Assembly (NCBI GenBank): GCA_016271365.2
Contig: CM057454.1
Location: 694,353,501 to 694,417,500 of the forward strand
DNA: 64,000 nucleotides
Reading direction: 5' to 3'
From: Neoceratodus forsteri
Taxonomy: Eukaryota > Chordata > Ceratodontiformes > Ceratodontidae
The position numbers were made by a program, and so were the translations under genes. A model generated the notes under the pieces. That model was not told where the DNA came from. It worked only from the letters and a program-made list of their open reading frames with translations, and made no database searches. Each line of letters opens with the position of its first letter. Positions within the stretch are counted from its first letter, which is position 1. This document shows, piece after piece, positions 11,001 to 21,344 of the stretch.

Positions 11001-11760
11001 CATTAAGCTTCCATCGTGTTTCTCTTTTTGACACATCTTGAATTGAGAGATCACACGGCACTAGGGAGTGATCGGAGACAGGGCCAGGCAGTATCGATGA
11101 GGACCTAACCCCGGGCAGAAGAATCTGAGAATTGAATATATGTAGTCAATACGGGACTGTGAACCATGTGCCGAAGACCTAAATGTGAACTCCTTAGAGT
11201 CAGGATTTAAGATACGCCAGGCATCACAGAGCCTGCATTGATCCAGTAATTCTCTAAGAGCCCTCTGACCCGGGGAGATCCCCACCCGATGTGCCTCCCG
11301 ACCTGTCAAGATTTGAATCTGCAACTTGGTTAAAGTCGCCCCCAAGGAGAATTCTTATGCGAAGGAAAGGCAAGATTAAGTTTATGAGTTTCATGAAATA
11401 AGTGGGGTTGTCAGCATTGGGACCATATATACTGCCCAATAGCAGAGGTATAGACCAGAGAGTACCTTTAACTAAAATGAACCTACCCTCGGGATCCCTG
11501 ATAGTATGAGTTGGGATGAAGGGAATACCCCTGTTAATAATGATCATAACTCCACAGCTGTTTGAGGAGCCTTGCGCCTCATACACCTTCTCCACTTGTT
11601 GCCTCCTCACTTGTGAGGCTTCTGTTTCTAGTAGATGCAATTCCTGTAGGAAAGTAACCTGAGTACGTAAAAGACTTAAGTGTCTGAGAACCTGGTATTG
11701 TTCAGATTTTTTCCTGATCCCCTTGATGTTCCACGTTGCAAAAGTCACCTCCTTAGCCAT
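8078..11760 (-). pseudogene. L1 ORF2: endonuclease-reverse transcriptase (broken)
   Basis: ORF2p nicks target DNA and primes reverse transcription. The start MAKEVTFATWNIKG at 11760 is a classic L1 ORF2 N-terminus. Endonuclease blocks WNIKG, TFLQELHL, SIYGPNAD, LLGGDFNQV and SRIDYIYS are spread over 11061-11760 in two frames. A long linker follows (10366-11061: KLLGLRDKYLELLWEKAELD, RIKQQESARFIPSIK). The RT core at 9132-9944 has HSGTRQGCPLLPLLFNLYLE, the catalytic YADDLLIYL and a thumb (LSLWGRINIIKMNVFPRIYY). The C-terminus (MHMFWSCPKV… to 8078) contains part of the usual Cys/His region. Total length is about 1,220 codons, matching L1 ORF2, but at least five frameshifts break it. It cannot make a whole protein. 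Confidence 0.9.
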
Positions 11761-12909
11761 CTACTTAAAGCTTGGAAGGGTAGAAGATTCATCCTTGCAC
11801 TCTGGGTGTGTAACACAAGTAATCTAACCCCCTCATTGCTGCTGTAAGGCCCACCCACCATCCTAACCCACCCACAAGAAGCCCCCATTTAAACCCACTA
11901 ATACACCCCACCCCCAAGAGGAACATGAAAACCTCCCCTCCCAGCCACCCACACTGTCACAAGCAACGCTTAGCACAGCACTGGATCTTATCCTCCCCCT
12001 GCAACCCCAAACATATCCCCTGCAAGTGATTACCCTCATAGTTTGAAATACAAGGCAGTCAATAAGCTGGATTAATGAGGGCTTAGTGTCAACTAGTGGT
12101 CTCGGACTTCCAGGGCCTGCAAACTTCTGCTGGTGAATCCACTAAGGAACGAGAGAGAGAATAGAACGAGATGCCATAAATATGAATGTGAGAAAATGAC
12201 ATTCAGGCCCTGGGAGGGAGTTGAAAAATGTTTATTCCCCATTGGAAACTACCTCGTGAACCAGAACCAAAGCGAGAAATAACATGGAGGGGTGAGCCCA
12301 TCATCAAGATACAAACATGAAAAAACAGATCCTGATGAGAAGTGAAACAAAATCCAGAGATGGGAAACCCATGGGAGCAACTGCCTAGGGGTTGCGAACC
12401 CCTAGCTCCAAAAGCCCTCCCTACAAAACCAGAGCGACTTAGTAAAGGAAAGCAGTCCCTCTCATGGATGAATGACCGGACTTGCATTACATGGGCGAGC
12501 CGCGCCCTCTTGTGAACATAACCAGATCCAGCCCACCAGTCAAGGTGCCCTGAAATCCTGGAATAACCCAAAAATCCAAATTCCCATCATGTAAAGTCTA
12601 AGCAAGAAGCATAACCCAAGACCTAGTCCTGTGTGCCCCCCCTGGATACTAAGAAAACAATATTATATCAGATGCAGTCCAAAACAAACCCCACAGGAGC
12701 CCCCACCCCGGGACTCTCCCTGCAACACTATTCCCACCAACAGGCCAGGGCCTGTTGAAAATAAAGTTGAGCATCTACTAAAAGTCCAGATCTATTAGAG
12801 AGCATTAAGTCGAGTGAAATCCATCTCTAGAAAGAGCACGGTCCACACAAAATCCAAACAATGGTTCATTCTGAAGTTCCCAATGGGCCCCGAAGATCAG
12901 GAGGCCCTC
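11761..12909 (-). other. L1 inter-ORF spacer
   Basis: About 1.15 kb between the ORF1 stop (12910-12912) and the ORF2 start (11760). A 122-codon minus frame at 12203-12571 has no recognisable domain (Gly/Ser/Phe-rich) and lacks a homologue I know. Most vertebrate L1s have a much shorter spacer, so this may hold an internal promoter, an unrecognised insertion or a family-specific segment. Confidence 0.55.
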
Positions 12910-13008
12910 TCAGGTGGTGCAAAATAGATCTTGCAATGCCGACTTAAGGTTTAGTATCGCAGCATCAGGATCCTCGAAACTGAACCAAAACCCATTTACA
13001 GGGACAAA
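12910..13008 (-). pseudogene. L1 ORF1 C-terminal end (downstream of CR1-B)
   Basis: Reading the minus strand from 13008 gives FVPVNGFWFSFEDPDAAILN and about 12 further residues before TGA at 12910. This is the C-terminal tail of an L1 ORF1p (after YPAKL, the family has a strand then a 'F.sp.eA..fL' helix). It continues the ORF1 frame that stops at the CR1-B boundary near 16250, so ORF1 was intact across this point before CR1-B inserted. Confidence 0.8.
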
Positions 13009-13287
13009 GAAACATAGAAACATAGAATTTGACAGCAGATAAGGACCACTTGGTCCACTCAGTCTGTCCATTTCCCTACATAGTGGATAAGCTGCAGATC
13101 CTAGTTAACCAGCAGCCTACTTCTTCCTACCCCCACCCCCTAGAATTGCCTTATGACTGTCCCATGCATGCTTGAATTCCACCACTGTTTTTGACTCCAC
13201 AACCTCCTCCGGAAGGCGGTTCCATGCATCCACAACCCTCTCTGTGAAAAAATACTATAAATTACCTCTGAGTCACCGCCTCTATCT

Positions 13288-14590
13288 TCAAATTGTGCCC
13301 CTTGTTATTGCACACCTCTTTTTTTGAAAAATGCTACCCTCTTGGACTTTGTTGATTCTCTTGAGGTACTTGAAAGTTTCTATCATGTCCCCCCTCTCCC
13401 TCCTTTCCTCGAGGCTATACATATTGAGCTCCTTAAGTCTCTCTTCATATGTCTTCCAGTGCAGACCCTGCACCATTTTAGTTGCCCTCCTCTGGACAGC
13501 TTCTATCCTGTCTATGTCTTTGCAGAGATTGGGTCTCCAGAACTGCAAGCAGTACTCCAGATGGGGTCTCACCAGCTGTCTGTACAGAGGGATAATAACT
13601 TCCTGTTTTCTACTGGTGATGCCTCTGTCTATGCATCCCAGTATCCCCCCAGCCCTCCTTGCTGCCCTTTCACATTGCTTGCCCACCTTTAGATCATCTG
13701 ATATGACTACCCCCAGGTCCCTTTCCATTTTTTGCTGTTGTTAGTATCTCACCCCCCATTGTGTACTCTTCCCCTGGGTTTTTGTTTCCCAGGTGCATTA
13801 CCTTGCACTTCTTAGGATTGAATCTAAGCTGCCATACATTTGACCATTCCTCTAACCTTGCCAAGTCCCTTCTCATCCTTTCCACCCCACCTTGTGCATC
13901 AGCTCTGTTGCAGATCTTTGTGTCATCTGCAAAGAGGCATACTTTTCCTTCCTGTCCCTCTGCAATGTCGCTTATAAAGACATTGAAGAGAACCAGTCCT
14001 AATACTGAGCCCTGCAGAACCCCACTAGTAACCCCCCTTTCTTCAGAGTGGACTCCATTTACTATTACCCTCTGTGTCCTATTCTCCAGCCAATTCTTTA
14101 CAGAGGCTGTCATCTTGGGACCGACTCCCAGGCTGGCTCACTTGTATGTTAATCTTTTGTGTGGGACTCTGTCAAATGCCTTGCTAAAGTCTAGGTAGGC
14201 CATGTCCACAGCCTCTCCCAGATCTACTACTTTAGTCACCCAGTCAAAGAAATCTATCAAATTCGTCCGGCATAACCTTCCTGCTGTGAATCCATGCTGT
14301 CTTGGGTCCTGTGCCCCTCTGGCCTCTAGATACTCGACAATTATTTCCTTCAGAAGTGATTCCATCATTTTCCCTATCACTGAGGTTAAACAAACAGGTC
14401 TGTAGTTTTCTGCTTCTGCCTTGCTCCTACTTTTGTGAAGGGGAATCACATCTGCCCTCCTCCAGTCCTCGGGTACCACTCCATCCTCCCATGATTTGTT
14501 AAAGAGGGGAGTCAGTGGTCTCACTAGTTCTACCCTTAATTCTTTTAGAATTCTGGGATGAATCCCATCAGACCCCATTGCTTTGTCCAC
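13288..14590 (-). pseudogene. CR1-B ORF2 reverse transcriptase part
   Basis: Minus-strand frames 14138-14590, 13694-14113 and 13288-13728 together cover the RT and C-terminal regions. They show DKAMGSDGIHPRILKEL, WRRADVIPLHKSRSK, NYRPVCLTSVIGKMMESLL, QHGFTAGRLCRTNLIDFFDW, DMAYLDFSKAFDRVPH, GVLQGSVLGLVLFNVFISDI, the catalytic CLFADDTKICN, and then ERDLGVVISDDLKVG, EYCLQFWRPNL and IEAVQRRATKMVQGL. Both catalytic Asps survive. Frameshifts near 14130 and 13700 separate the pieces. Confidence 0.85.
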
Positions 14591-14914
14591 CTTCAGTTTT
14601 AAGAGTTCTTTCAGAACCCTTTCTTCTGTAAATGGGCTGATATTGACTTCTATCCAGAGTGTTTCTACTGTTTGTTTTAGGTACCTCCCCTCTTCATTTG
14701 TAAATACTGAGCAAAATATTTGTTTAGTATCTCTGCCTTTTCACAGTCACCCTCTGCCCACCCTCCTCCCTTTATTAAGCCTCACTATCCCTCCCTTGGT
14801 CTTCCTTTGCTCCCTGATGTACTTATAAAAGGTTTTATCCCCCTTCTTAACTGAGTTGGCTGTCTTTTCCTCAGTTTGGACCTTTGCTGTTCTGACTGCC
14901 TTCCCAGCTTACTT

Positions 14915-16042
14915 TTACTTTAACTGATACAGTTCTCTGTCCTGCTTCTTTTGTGATTCCTTGTACTTCCTGAATGCTTTCTTTTTCTCTTGAACCTTCA
15001 CTGCCACTTCCTTTGAGAACCATAGTGGTTTCTTACATTGTTTCATTTTGTTCATTTGCTTCACACAAAGGCTTGTTACCTCTGTGATGGCAGTTTTTAT
15101 TATTCCCCACTGTTCTTCCACCCCTCCTTTCTGCCCATTTGCTAGTGCAGTCCTTAGGCACTCACCCATTTTGGCAAAGTCAGCCCTCCTAAAGTCCAGT
15201 ACTTTTGCCTTTGTATGGCTTGACTCTATTGCTGTGTTTATTGTGAACCATACTGTTTGATGGTCGCTAGTTCCCAGATGGCTACCCACTTCTACTTCTG
15301 TGATCTTCTCTTCATCTCCATTTGAGATAACCAGGTCTAAGATTGCTCCCTCTCGAGTGGGCTCCAATACTAGTTGTCTAAGGCATGCCCCCAGTGGGGC
15401 ATCTAGAATAAGTCCACTCTTCGAAGTGGCTGCTGCAACTGCACTCCAGTTAACATCTGGCATATTCAGATCACCCATCAGCAATATCTCCCCTTTATCT
15501 GCCATTCTAAGTATACTTTCTACCATGTCCTTGTCCATTTCCTCCCCCTGAGAAGGGGGTCTGCATACAATCCCTGTGCGGATTGTGGTGCCATTGCTGG
15601 TCTCCAAATTTACCCACAGTGCTTCTTTTCCTCCCTGTTTTCCCTTTTGTTCTGTTGATTTGATTCCTTCCCTTATGCAAAGAGCTACTCCTCCTCCTCT
15701 TTTACCCTCCCTGTCCCTCCTGTAGATAGTGTATCCTGGTATGTTTGTGTCCCAGTCATGGTTTTGTGTGTACCATGTTTCTGTGACTGCCACGATATCC
15801 AGATGTTCCTCCTCCATCAAGGCCACTAATTCAGGAAGCTTGTTACTCAGACTACGGGCATTGGTACTCATTGCTCTCCATTTTTTGATGGCTTTACCTT
15901 CTGTTGCAGCATCCCCCATTGACCTTTCTACCTCACTCTTTTTCTCATTTAGTACCCTGTTTTGTAGGGAGAGGCTGGGATTTTCCTGCTGCTTATCAGT
16001 GCCTCCCCCCTTGACTAGCTTAAAAGTCTGCCAATGAAGCAT
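14915..16042 (-). pseudogene. CR1-B ORF2 endonuclease part
   Basis: A 375-codon open stretch starting MLHWQTFKL. After a ~55-residue leader the endonuclease follows: STNARSLSNKLPELVALMEE, VTETWYTQNHDWD, GGGVALCIREG, GIVCRPPSQGEEMD, LLMGDLNMPDVNW, ILDLVISNGDEEK, SHLGTSDHQTVWF and KVLDFRRADF. The first catalytic Asn is conserved (TNARS), and the usual GDFN is GDLN. The frame ends at an in-frame stop after DRELYQLK, where CR1-C reads on (QKEAG), so this is a nonsense mutation within ORF2, not its natural end. Confidence 0.85.
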
Positions 16043-16250
16043 TTAAACTGATTGATCAAAAGACTTGTTCCCTTCCCGGACAGATGCAGCCCATCCTGCC
16101 AGTTTAGGTTGGTGTCCCTCCAGGTGGAACCCCGGTCCCCAATGAAGCCAAGCCCCTGTGCTCCACACCATTTTTTCAACCATTCATTAAACTGCATGGT
16201 GCAAAGTACCCTCATCTCACCCATGCCATTGACAGGCAGCACCTCTGAGA
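16015..16250 (-). pseudogene. CR1-B ORF1 C-terminus (esterase-like)
   Basis: Truncated ORF1 end with FSEVLPVNGMGEMRVLCTMQ, FIGDRGSTWRD and DGLHLSGKGTSLLINQFKCF. The DGLHL…G block is the C-terminal Asp-His part of the SGNH/GDSL-like esterase domain known in CR1 ORF1 proteins. It ends with TAG at 16015 and overlaps the ORF2 start (ATG at 16042) by 28 nt, the same arrangement as in CR1-C. Confidence 0.75.
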
Positions 16251-17030
16251 AACAGACTTGTAATTTCGCTGGGTACCCCATCCTGAACTTTAAACCCACC
16301 GCTATAATCTTGGATACAATTGGGTGGAAGGCTTTCCGTTTCAATCGAACCGAACCAGGGATATCCTGAGCAACTCTTAGCGTCACCTTCTCCCATCTGA
16401 CTTCTTGCAGATTCTTGACTTTCTGAAGGAAATGCTGCCTTTCCAGATAGTTCAGAAAGTGGCAAATAATGGGGTGAGGGGGTGCATAAGGTGGGGGTTT
16501 TGGTCACAAAGATCGGTGGGCCCGTTCTATGATATAATTTGGGCCAAAGGGAGAGGGGACCAGCAAATTTTTCTTCCAGCTTCTGGATAAAGATTACAGT
16601 ATTCTGGCCTTCTTCTCCTTCTGGAAGCCCAAGGATTACCACATTATTTCTGCGACTATGGCTTTCCAGATCCTCGAGTTTTGCTTCTCATCGAGACAAC
16701 CTTTGTTTCGTTAGTAGGAGCTCAGAATCCAGGCTTTCCAACTTTCTCTCAATCGAGAATATTCAGGCAGTGTTGTCCGATACTGTCGTGGAAACTTCCT
16801 CTATCTTTCTGGAGAGGGACTTCTGGTCGATTGCCATATCTTTCATCTTTTCCTGGAATGGTTTAAATTCCTCTAAGAATCGATTAAGTGTTAGGGGTTC
16901 TTGGTCCCCGGCTTGACACACAGGTTCCAGTTTGTCTGGGCCACTCGAGGCTCGGGATTTCTTTGAGGCCTTTTCAGGGGTGGTGGTGGGGGGTATGTTT
17001 CTGTGGGGCTTTCTTCAAGTAAGCCTCCAT
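16251..17030 (-). pseudogene. L1 ORF1: RNA-binding chaperone (5' part)
   Basis: ORF1p trimerises through a coiled coil and binds L1 RNA. The likely start is the ATG at 17028-17030 (MEAYLKKAP). A C-run frameshift soon follows at about 16990, then a Ser/Lys-rich N-terminus, a heptad-like coiled-coil region (about 16660-16880) and the diagnostic RRM start VVILGLPEGEEGQN at 16642. The C-terminal domain reads TLRVAQDIPGSVRLKRKAF, then GYPAKLQV, and is cut by CR1-B at about 16250. The rest is at 12910-13008. At least two frameshifts are present. The assignment is firm because the RRM phrase and YPAKL are characteristic of the L1 ORF1 family. Confidence 0.85.
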
Positions 17031-17195
17031 TTACCACACAGGAACCCAAAACAGGAGCACACGCTGTTCAGAGACAGGGAAAACTCTTATGAAGAGGAGT
17101 TAGAAGAAATTTAAAGATAATAAATGACAATTTTGTATTCAGGAGGCAGGAGCTTAATGGAGGAGCAACTACTCAGCACTCTGCATCATGTGATC

Positions 17196-17765
17196 CCCCC
17201 CCTCTGCCAATGCCTTCCTGTTCCCTCTTTACAGTTCTGGTGCATTTCTGTTCCTGTCTCCCTACCTCCTCCCTGGTCCTCTTATCCAGTCCAGGTGTAA
17301 TTGTGAACAGCTTTTTCTCTCTGGCCTCCCTGCTAACTTTCTTTACCTTGAGGGGGTAGGCTACCTGAGTCTCCCTGCTCCCTGCTGCCCCCCCCCAGCT
17401 AGTTTAAATGTTTGCAAAACTGTTCCTGATGACTGCAGCCTCCTCCTTGGATGGATGCAGGCCATCCCCCTTGTACCAGCCTACATTGTTCTCTGTGAGT
17501 TCCCAGTGAAGCCAAAACCCTTTCATTCACACCAGCCCTTCAACCACCAATTGAACTGATGTGGAGATTCCTAGCATCCACCCTGCAATGGACTGACAGC
17601 ACCTCAGAGAATATTACAGATTCTGCTACCTCCCAAGGCACCATCCCAACTCCCTGAAATCACCCTGAACCTGTTCTATGCTCACATTTTCCCCAGCTAT
17701 GTAATTTGTCCCCAGATGGACAATGACCCCAGCCCCCCACCTTGCATGGTCAAGAAGTTACAGTA
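17196..17765 (-). mobile_element. CR1-A segment 4: ORF1 esterase-like region
   Basis: CR1-A resumes upstream of the L1 5' end. The reverse complement reads, with frameshifts, as CR1 ORF1: a HLGTN-like block (GTCCCCAGATGGACAATGAC on the plus strand), then an FSEVLSVH…-type block, then GLHPSKEE. It matches 28800-29100 in CR1-C. The 5' limit is approximate because the element fades into unrecognised sequence. Confidence 0.7.
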
Positions 17766-18198
17766 TGTATAATCTAAGCCTCCTGTACTCTGCGCACTGT
17801 ATACTAACTTCTGCAGCAGGGAATCTAAACTTCTCTGGCACAGTTAGGTCAGGTTCTGTGGCAAGGGTTAAAGTTCTGTGGCACATTAATAAGTAAATAA
17901 TACAGAGCCAGCATTACAGTTTATGGGAACCCAGCAAGGACAGCATGTAAGGAGGGATCCTAACAACCACCACATAAACATAAGTTACATAATTTCCCTT
18001 AAACATCCAGTTTTATATTTTTCAGTAGCTGTTCTCTCTCTTAGTATTTACCTAACTCTATCTAGGGCTCAGTGTCATTGTCTGCAACATTGATGGCTAC
18101 TGGCAAGCACCCTTCTTTCCCATTAACTAGATATACCTGGGTAATGGTCCAACTCTTCTGGTCATCTTAAATTACTCCCAAAGAGGTAGCTTGCTTAA
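17766..18198. other. No gene recognised
   Basis: Unassigned sequence between CR1-A and the left inverted arm. Nothing coding is visible. It may contain more of the CR1-A 5' region. Confidence 0.45.
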
Positions 18199-18921
18199 TC
18201 AAAAAAGAAAGAAAGAAATGGTGGGAGCTTCAATCTGCATACAAATGGATTCTCACTCCAATGTGGTTCAGTTCAAGTTTCTTTTGTTTTCTTCCCCCTA
18301 CATTTTATTCTGTTAGGCTTGTTCATGGGGATTTATATCTGTTAAAAATATTTATAAACAAACTTAGCATTGTTGTTTTTCACCAAAATAAATTTTTGTT
18401 TAACATTTTAACTCTTTTTAGCCTCTGTTTTGCTGACATTTATCACATGATCTGAAGAAATTCTTAATCATACTTCTATATCCAACTTTACTTTCATTTT
18501 ACTTGCTGCCTATGAATATGCAAAAAGGACTTTTAGTTATTCTGCAGCTTTATACTTTCTTATTAAATCTACATATCACACCATTAAAAAAATACAGTTT
18601 CTTTTGTGACTACTGTGTAAACCTGATTCCCCTTGCCAGTGCACATACCTTGTGAAGTACAATTCATTTGTTCACCAAGCTTTTATTCATTTCGGTAAAC
18701 GTACTTTTGGTGGTTGTGTACCTGTAATACTCAAGTGATTTGACACTCAATTCATGCTCCTTTTTGGAACTTGTTGCCAATTAATATAACCTCCTAATCA
18801 AATAATTCAGATAGTAGTCCATATAGTGTTTGTTTTTACTTCAAATTAAGTTAAGGAACTGCTTAAAACTGTTCATTTAAGGTCCCATTTACTGCACTTG
18901 TTCCTGTTTCTATAATGGTGT
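18199..18921 (+). repeat. Long inverted repeat, left arm
   Basis: The reverse complement of this ~720 bp aligns along its whole length with 22124-22832. Shared blocks include TCAAAAAAGAAAGAAAGAAA at the outer edge, GGATTCTCACTCCA, GGGGATTTATATCTGTTA, CTTTTGGTGGTTGTGTA, CATGCTCCTTTTTGGAACTT and CCTGTTTCTATAATGG at the inner edge. The sequence is AT-rich and has no coding frame. The arms could be long terminal inverted repeats of a foldback-type DNA element or an inverted duplication. Confidence 0.85.
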
Positions 18922-19335
18922 CCAATACTTGAAATCCAGGGGTTGATCTTAACATTGTTTTACTAGCTCAAACACTAATGCAAATTGACCAGGGCTAGTG
19001 CAGCTATCTCACTACTAGCCCACCTTGACTAGTGCAGATTTTCATGGCTGTTAGTGAAGTTAAAAATGTCTCTACTTTTGCATTCTCTAGTCTTCATGCT
19101 AATCTCTCTCAATGTTCCAGGTGGCCAGGTGTAATTAAAAGCTCATTAAGAGCTGCAATTATCTGGCAGTTCAAGAGAGGGATCTCACAAAAGACTCAAT
19201 GTGAGTCATTATCACTCCACTGTTGAGACTTTCAGCTAGTGTTCAGGGTGTGATCAAGGGTAGAGTGTTGCTAAGTCACTAGGTTCAAGTTTTCTGAATG
19301 TGTCTATGTCTAACAATTTGTCCAATATTATTAAG
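18922..19335. other. Interior of inverted-repeat unit, CTAGTGCAG-rich
   Basis: It has several GGGCTAGTGCAG / CTAGTGCAG motifs that also occur in inverted order at about 21270-21345. This suggests that the inverted arms continue inward and that the right arm was later interrupted. No coding frame. Confidence 0.5.
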
Positions 19336-20251
19336 ACCATAGAAACATAGAAACATAGACTTTGATGGCAGATAAGGACCACTTGGCCCACCCAGTGTGC
19401 CCATTTCCCTACTTACTGGATAAGCTACAGATCCTAGTTAACCAGCAGCCTACTTCTTCCTACCCCAACCCCCTAGAATGGCCTTATGACTGTCCCATGC
19501 ATGCTTGAATTCCACCACTGTTTTTGACTCTGAAACCTGCTCCGGAAGGCCGTTCCATGCATCCACAACCCTCTCTGTGAAAAAATACTTCCTTAAATTA
19601 CCTCTGAGCTGCCCCCCATCTTCAAATTGTGCCCCCTTGTTCTTGCACACCTCTTTTTTTGAAAGATGCTACCCTCTTGGACTTTGTTGATTCCCTTGAG
19701 GTACTTGAACATTTCTATCATGTCCCCCCTCTCCCTCCTTTCCTCAAGGCTATAGATATTAAGCTCCTTTTGTCTCTTTTCATATATCTTTCGGTGTAGA
19801 CCCTGCACCATTTTAGTTGCCCTCCTCTGGACAGCTTCCATCCTGTCTATGTCTTTGCAGAGATTAGGTCTCCAGAACTGCATGCAGTACTCCAGATGGG
19901 GTCTCACCAGCTGTCTGTACAGAGGGATAATAACTTCTTGTTTCTACTGGTGATGCTTCTCCCTTTAAATACCATTATTCCCCCAGCCCTCCTTGCTGCC
20001 CTCTCACATTGCTTTCCCACCTTTAGGTCATCTGATATGACTACCCCCAGGTCCCTTTCCATTTTTGTTGTTGTTAGTATCTCACCCCCCCATTGTGTAC
20101 TCTTCCCCTGGGTTTTTGTTTCCCAGGTGCATTACCTTGCACTTCTTAGCATTGAATCTAAGCTGCCATACATTTGACCATTCCTCTAACCTTTCCAAAT
20201 GCCTTCTCGTCCTTTCCACCCCACCCTGTGCATTAACTCTGTTGCAGATTT
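19336..20251 (-). mobile_element. CR1-E 5'-truncated copy
   Basis: Minus-strand CR1 3' portion, about 0.9 kb, starting with the tail CATAGAAACATAGAAACATAG at 19339. Frames 19593-19907 and 20082-20300 give HLEYCMQFWRPNLCKDIDRM, EAVQRRATKMVQGLHRKIYE, RLEEWSNVWQLRFNAKKCKV and MHLGNKNPGEEYTMGG. It breaks off in the RT palm, just after the TGTTGCAGAT block that in other copies precedes the FADD box. It sits between the inverted arms. Confidence 0.9.
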
Positions 20252-21344
20252 TCTCTACATTTTGAATGTTTATATCCAGCATTTCAGTGACAGAATGCAA
20301 AGAGGAATACAGGATCAGCCCTGCAGGTGGTGGGTTTTATCCCAGCCTCACCATAACTTCCCTATCCCCTACAAATCTCTTAGTTCTGTTCTTTCCCTGG
20401 GCACCACTGCAGACCAGACTCTGAAGTGGCCATCCATAGATCCATAGCTGCCATTACTGGCATGTGTAGGGGTTCCACAGCTCTTCTAAATGGACCATGC
20501 CAGCCATCACCATCCATACAGTTCCACCCTTACCCAACTCAGCATGTCCTTTCAGCCTAAAAACAAAGCTTTGGATCATGTAGGGTACAAAAATAAACCT
20601 TGCTATAATACATAATTTGAAACCTTGAAATAGGCATTCCTGGGGTGCATAGATCATCCTATACAGAAATAGTATAGTGTTATGCCTGTGTACTGTTTCC
20701 CCTGGGCTGATGAAAGGACTATGTTTAAGAAAAATCTATTATTGTTGGGGCAGAGCATACTAAAATCAATGCTTTTAAAAATAAAAAAATATCATAGCTT
20801 TCTATTTCCCATGCCCCTAGTTTTGTGTAGCCCCCACCCCAAAGAAATCTTAGATGTACTCCTGGCTCACTTGAGACTGTACAAAAACTTTCAAAAGTGC
20901 AGGTCTCTAGTTGACTATAGGGTGGGGACCGAGAGTGTCTTTCTCTGCCTGACTCTGTTTGTTACCCTGTGGGTGGTGGTGAGGTGCATGACGATGTCAA
21001 CTATTGTGTGCGCAGAGCTAGGACTGCTTGAACATTTGCTGTTGTGATATCCTTTCTCTGTTTGGTGTGGAGGTGCAGAAAGAGGAAGCGAGGAGGCTGT
21101 GGTACAAAACAGTGGGGGTAGCTCACTGTGATGACATTGCAGTTTTTTTTTTCTGCTGGGGAGCTGGAAGCAATCTGGGAGCAGGATAAATGTGCAATAA
21201 TCAGAGTATTTCTTGGCTTTGCTTACATTGTTTCCTTCATAAGTGATCAAAATGTACCATAATAATTAAGGGCTAGCGCAATAATCTGCAAGCTAGTGCA
21301 GTTGTGAATGAACTTGCCCTGCTGGCTAATGCACAAAAAAGTTA
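20252..21344. other. No gene recognised (interior of inverted-repeat unit)
   Basis: About 1.1 kb without a recognised domain. The open frames at 20682-21047 (plus) and 20915-21250 (minus) are opposed, low in complexity and not supported by any motif. Confidence 0.45.

Larger units (their letters stand above)
13009..16250 (-). mobile_element. CR1-B inserted in L1 ORF1
   Basis: A 3.24-kb minus-strand CR1 whose 3' tail (AGAAACATAGAAACATAGAA on the plus strand) abuts L1 ORF1 at 13008 and whose truncated 5' end abuts it at about 16250. It retains the end of ORF1 (esterase-like region), most of ORF2 and the 3' UTR. It is less decayed than CR1-A, in keeping with being a later insertion. Junction overlap is only a few bases (TCT), so no long target duplication. 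Confidence 0.9.
7801..17195 (-). mobile_element. L1 retrotransposon, full-length type, interrupted by CR1-B
   Basis: Minus-strand L1 starting (5') near 17195 with a G-rich, GATCACATGATG-like leader and ending at an oligo(A) tract (T run at 7801-7813 on the plus strand). Removing CR1-B (13009-16250) leaves about 6.15 kb, the size of a complete L1. Order 5' to 3': leader, ORF1 (split), an unusually long inter-ORF spacer of ~1.15 kb, ORF2, short 3' UTR, poly(A). It lies within CR1-A, whose sequence resumes on both sides. Homopolymer C runs at the 5' junction prevent a clear target-duplication call. Confidence 0.85.

Noticed and set aside
7790..17210. A target-site duplication flanking the L1
   Set aside because: The 5' junction is a run of about eight C/G and the 3' junction is the poly(A) tract. 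Any short match in these runs is not informative.
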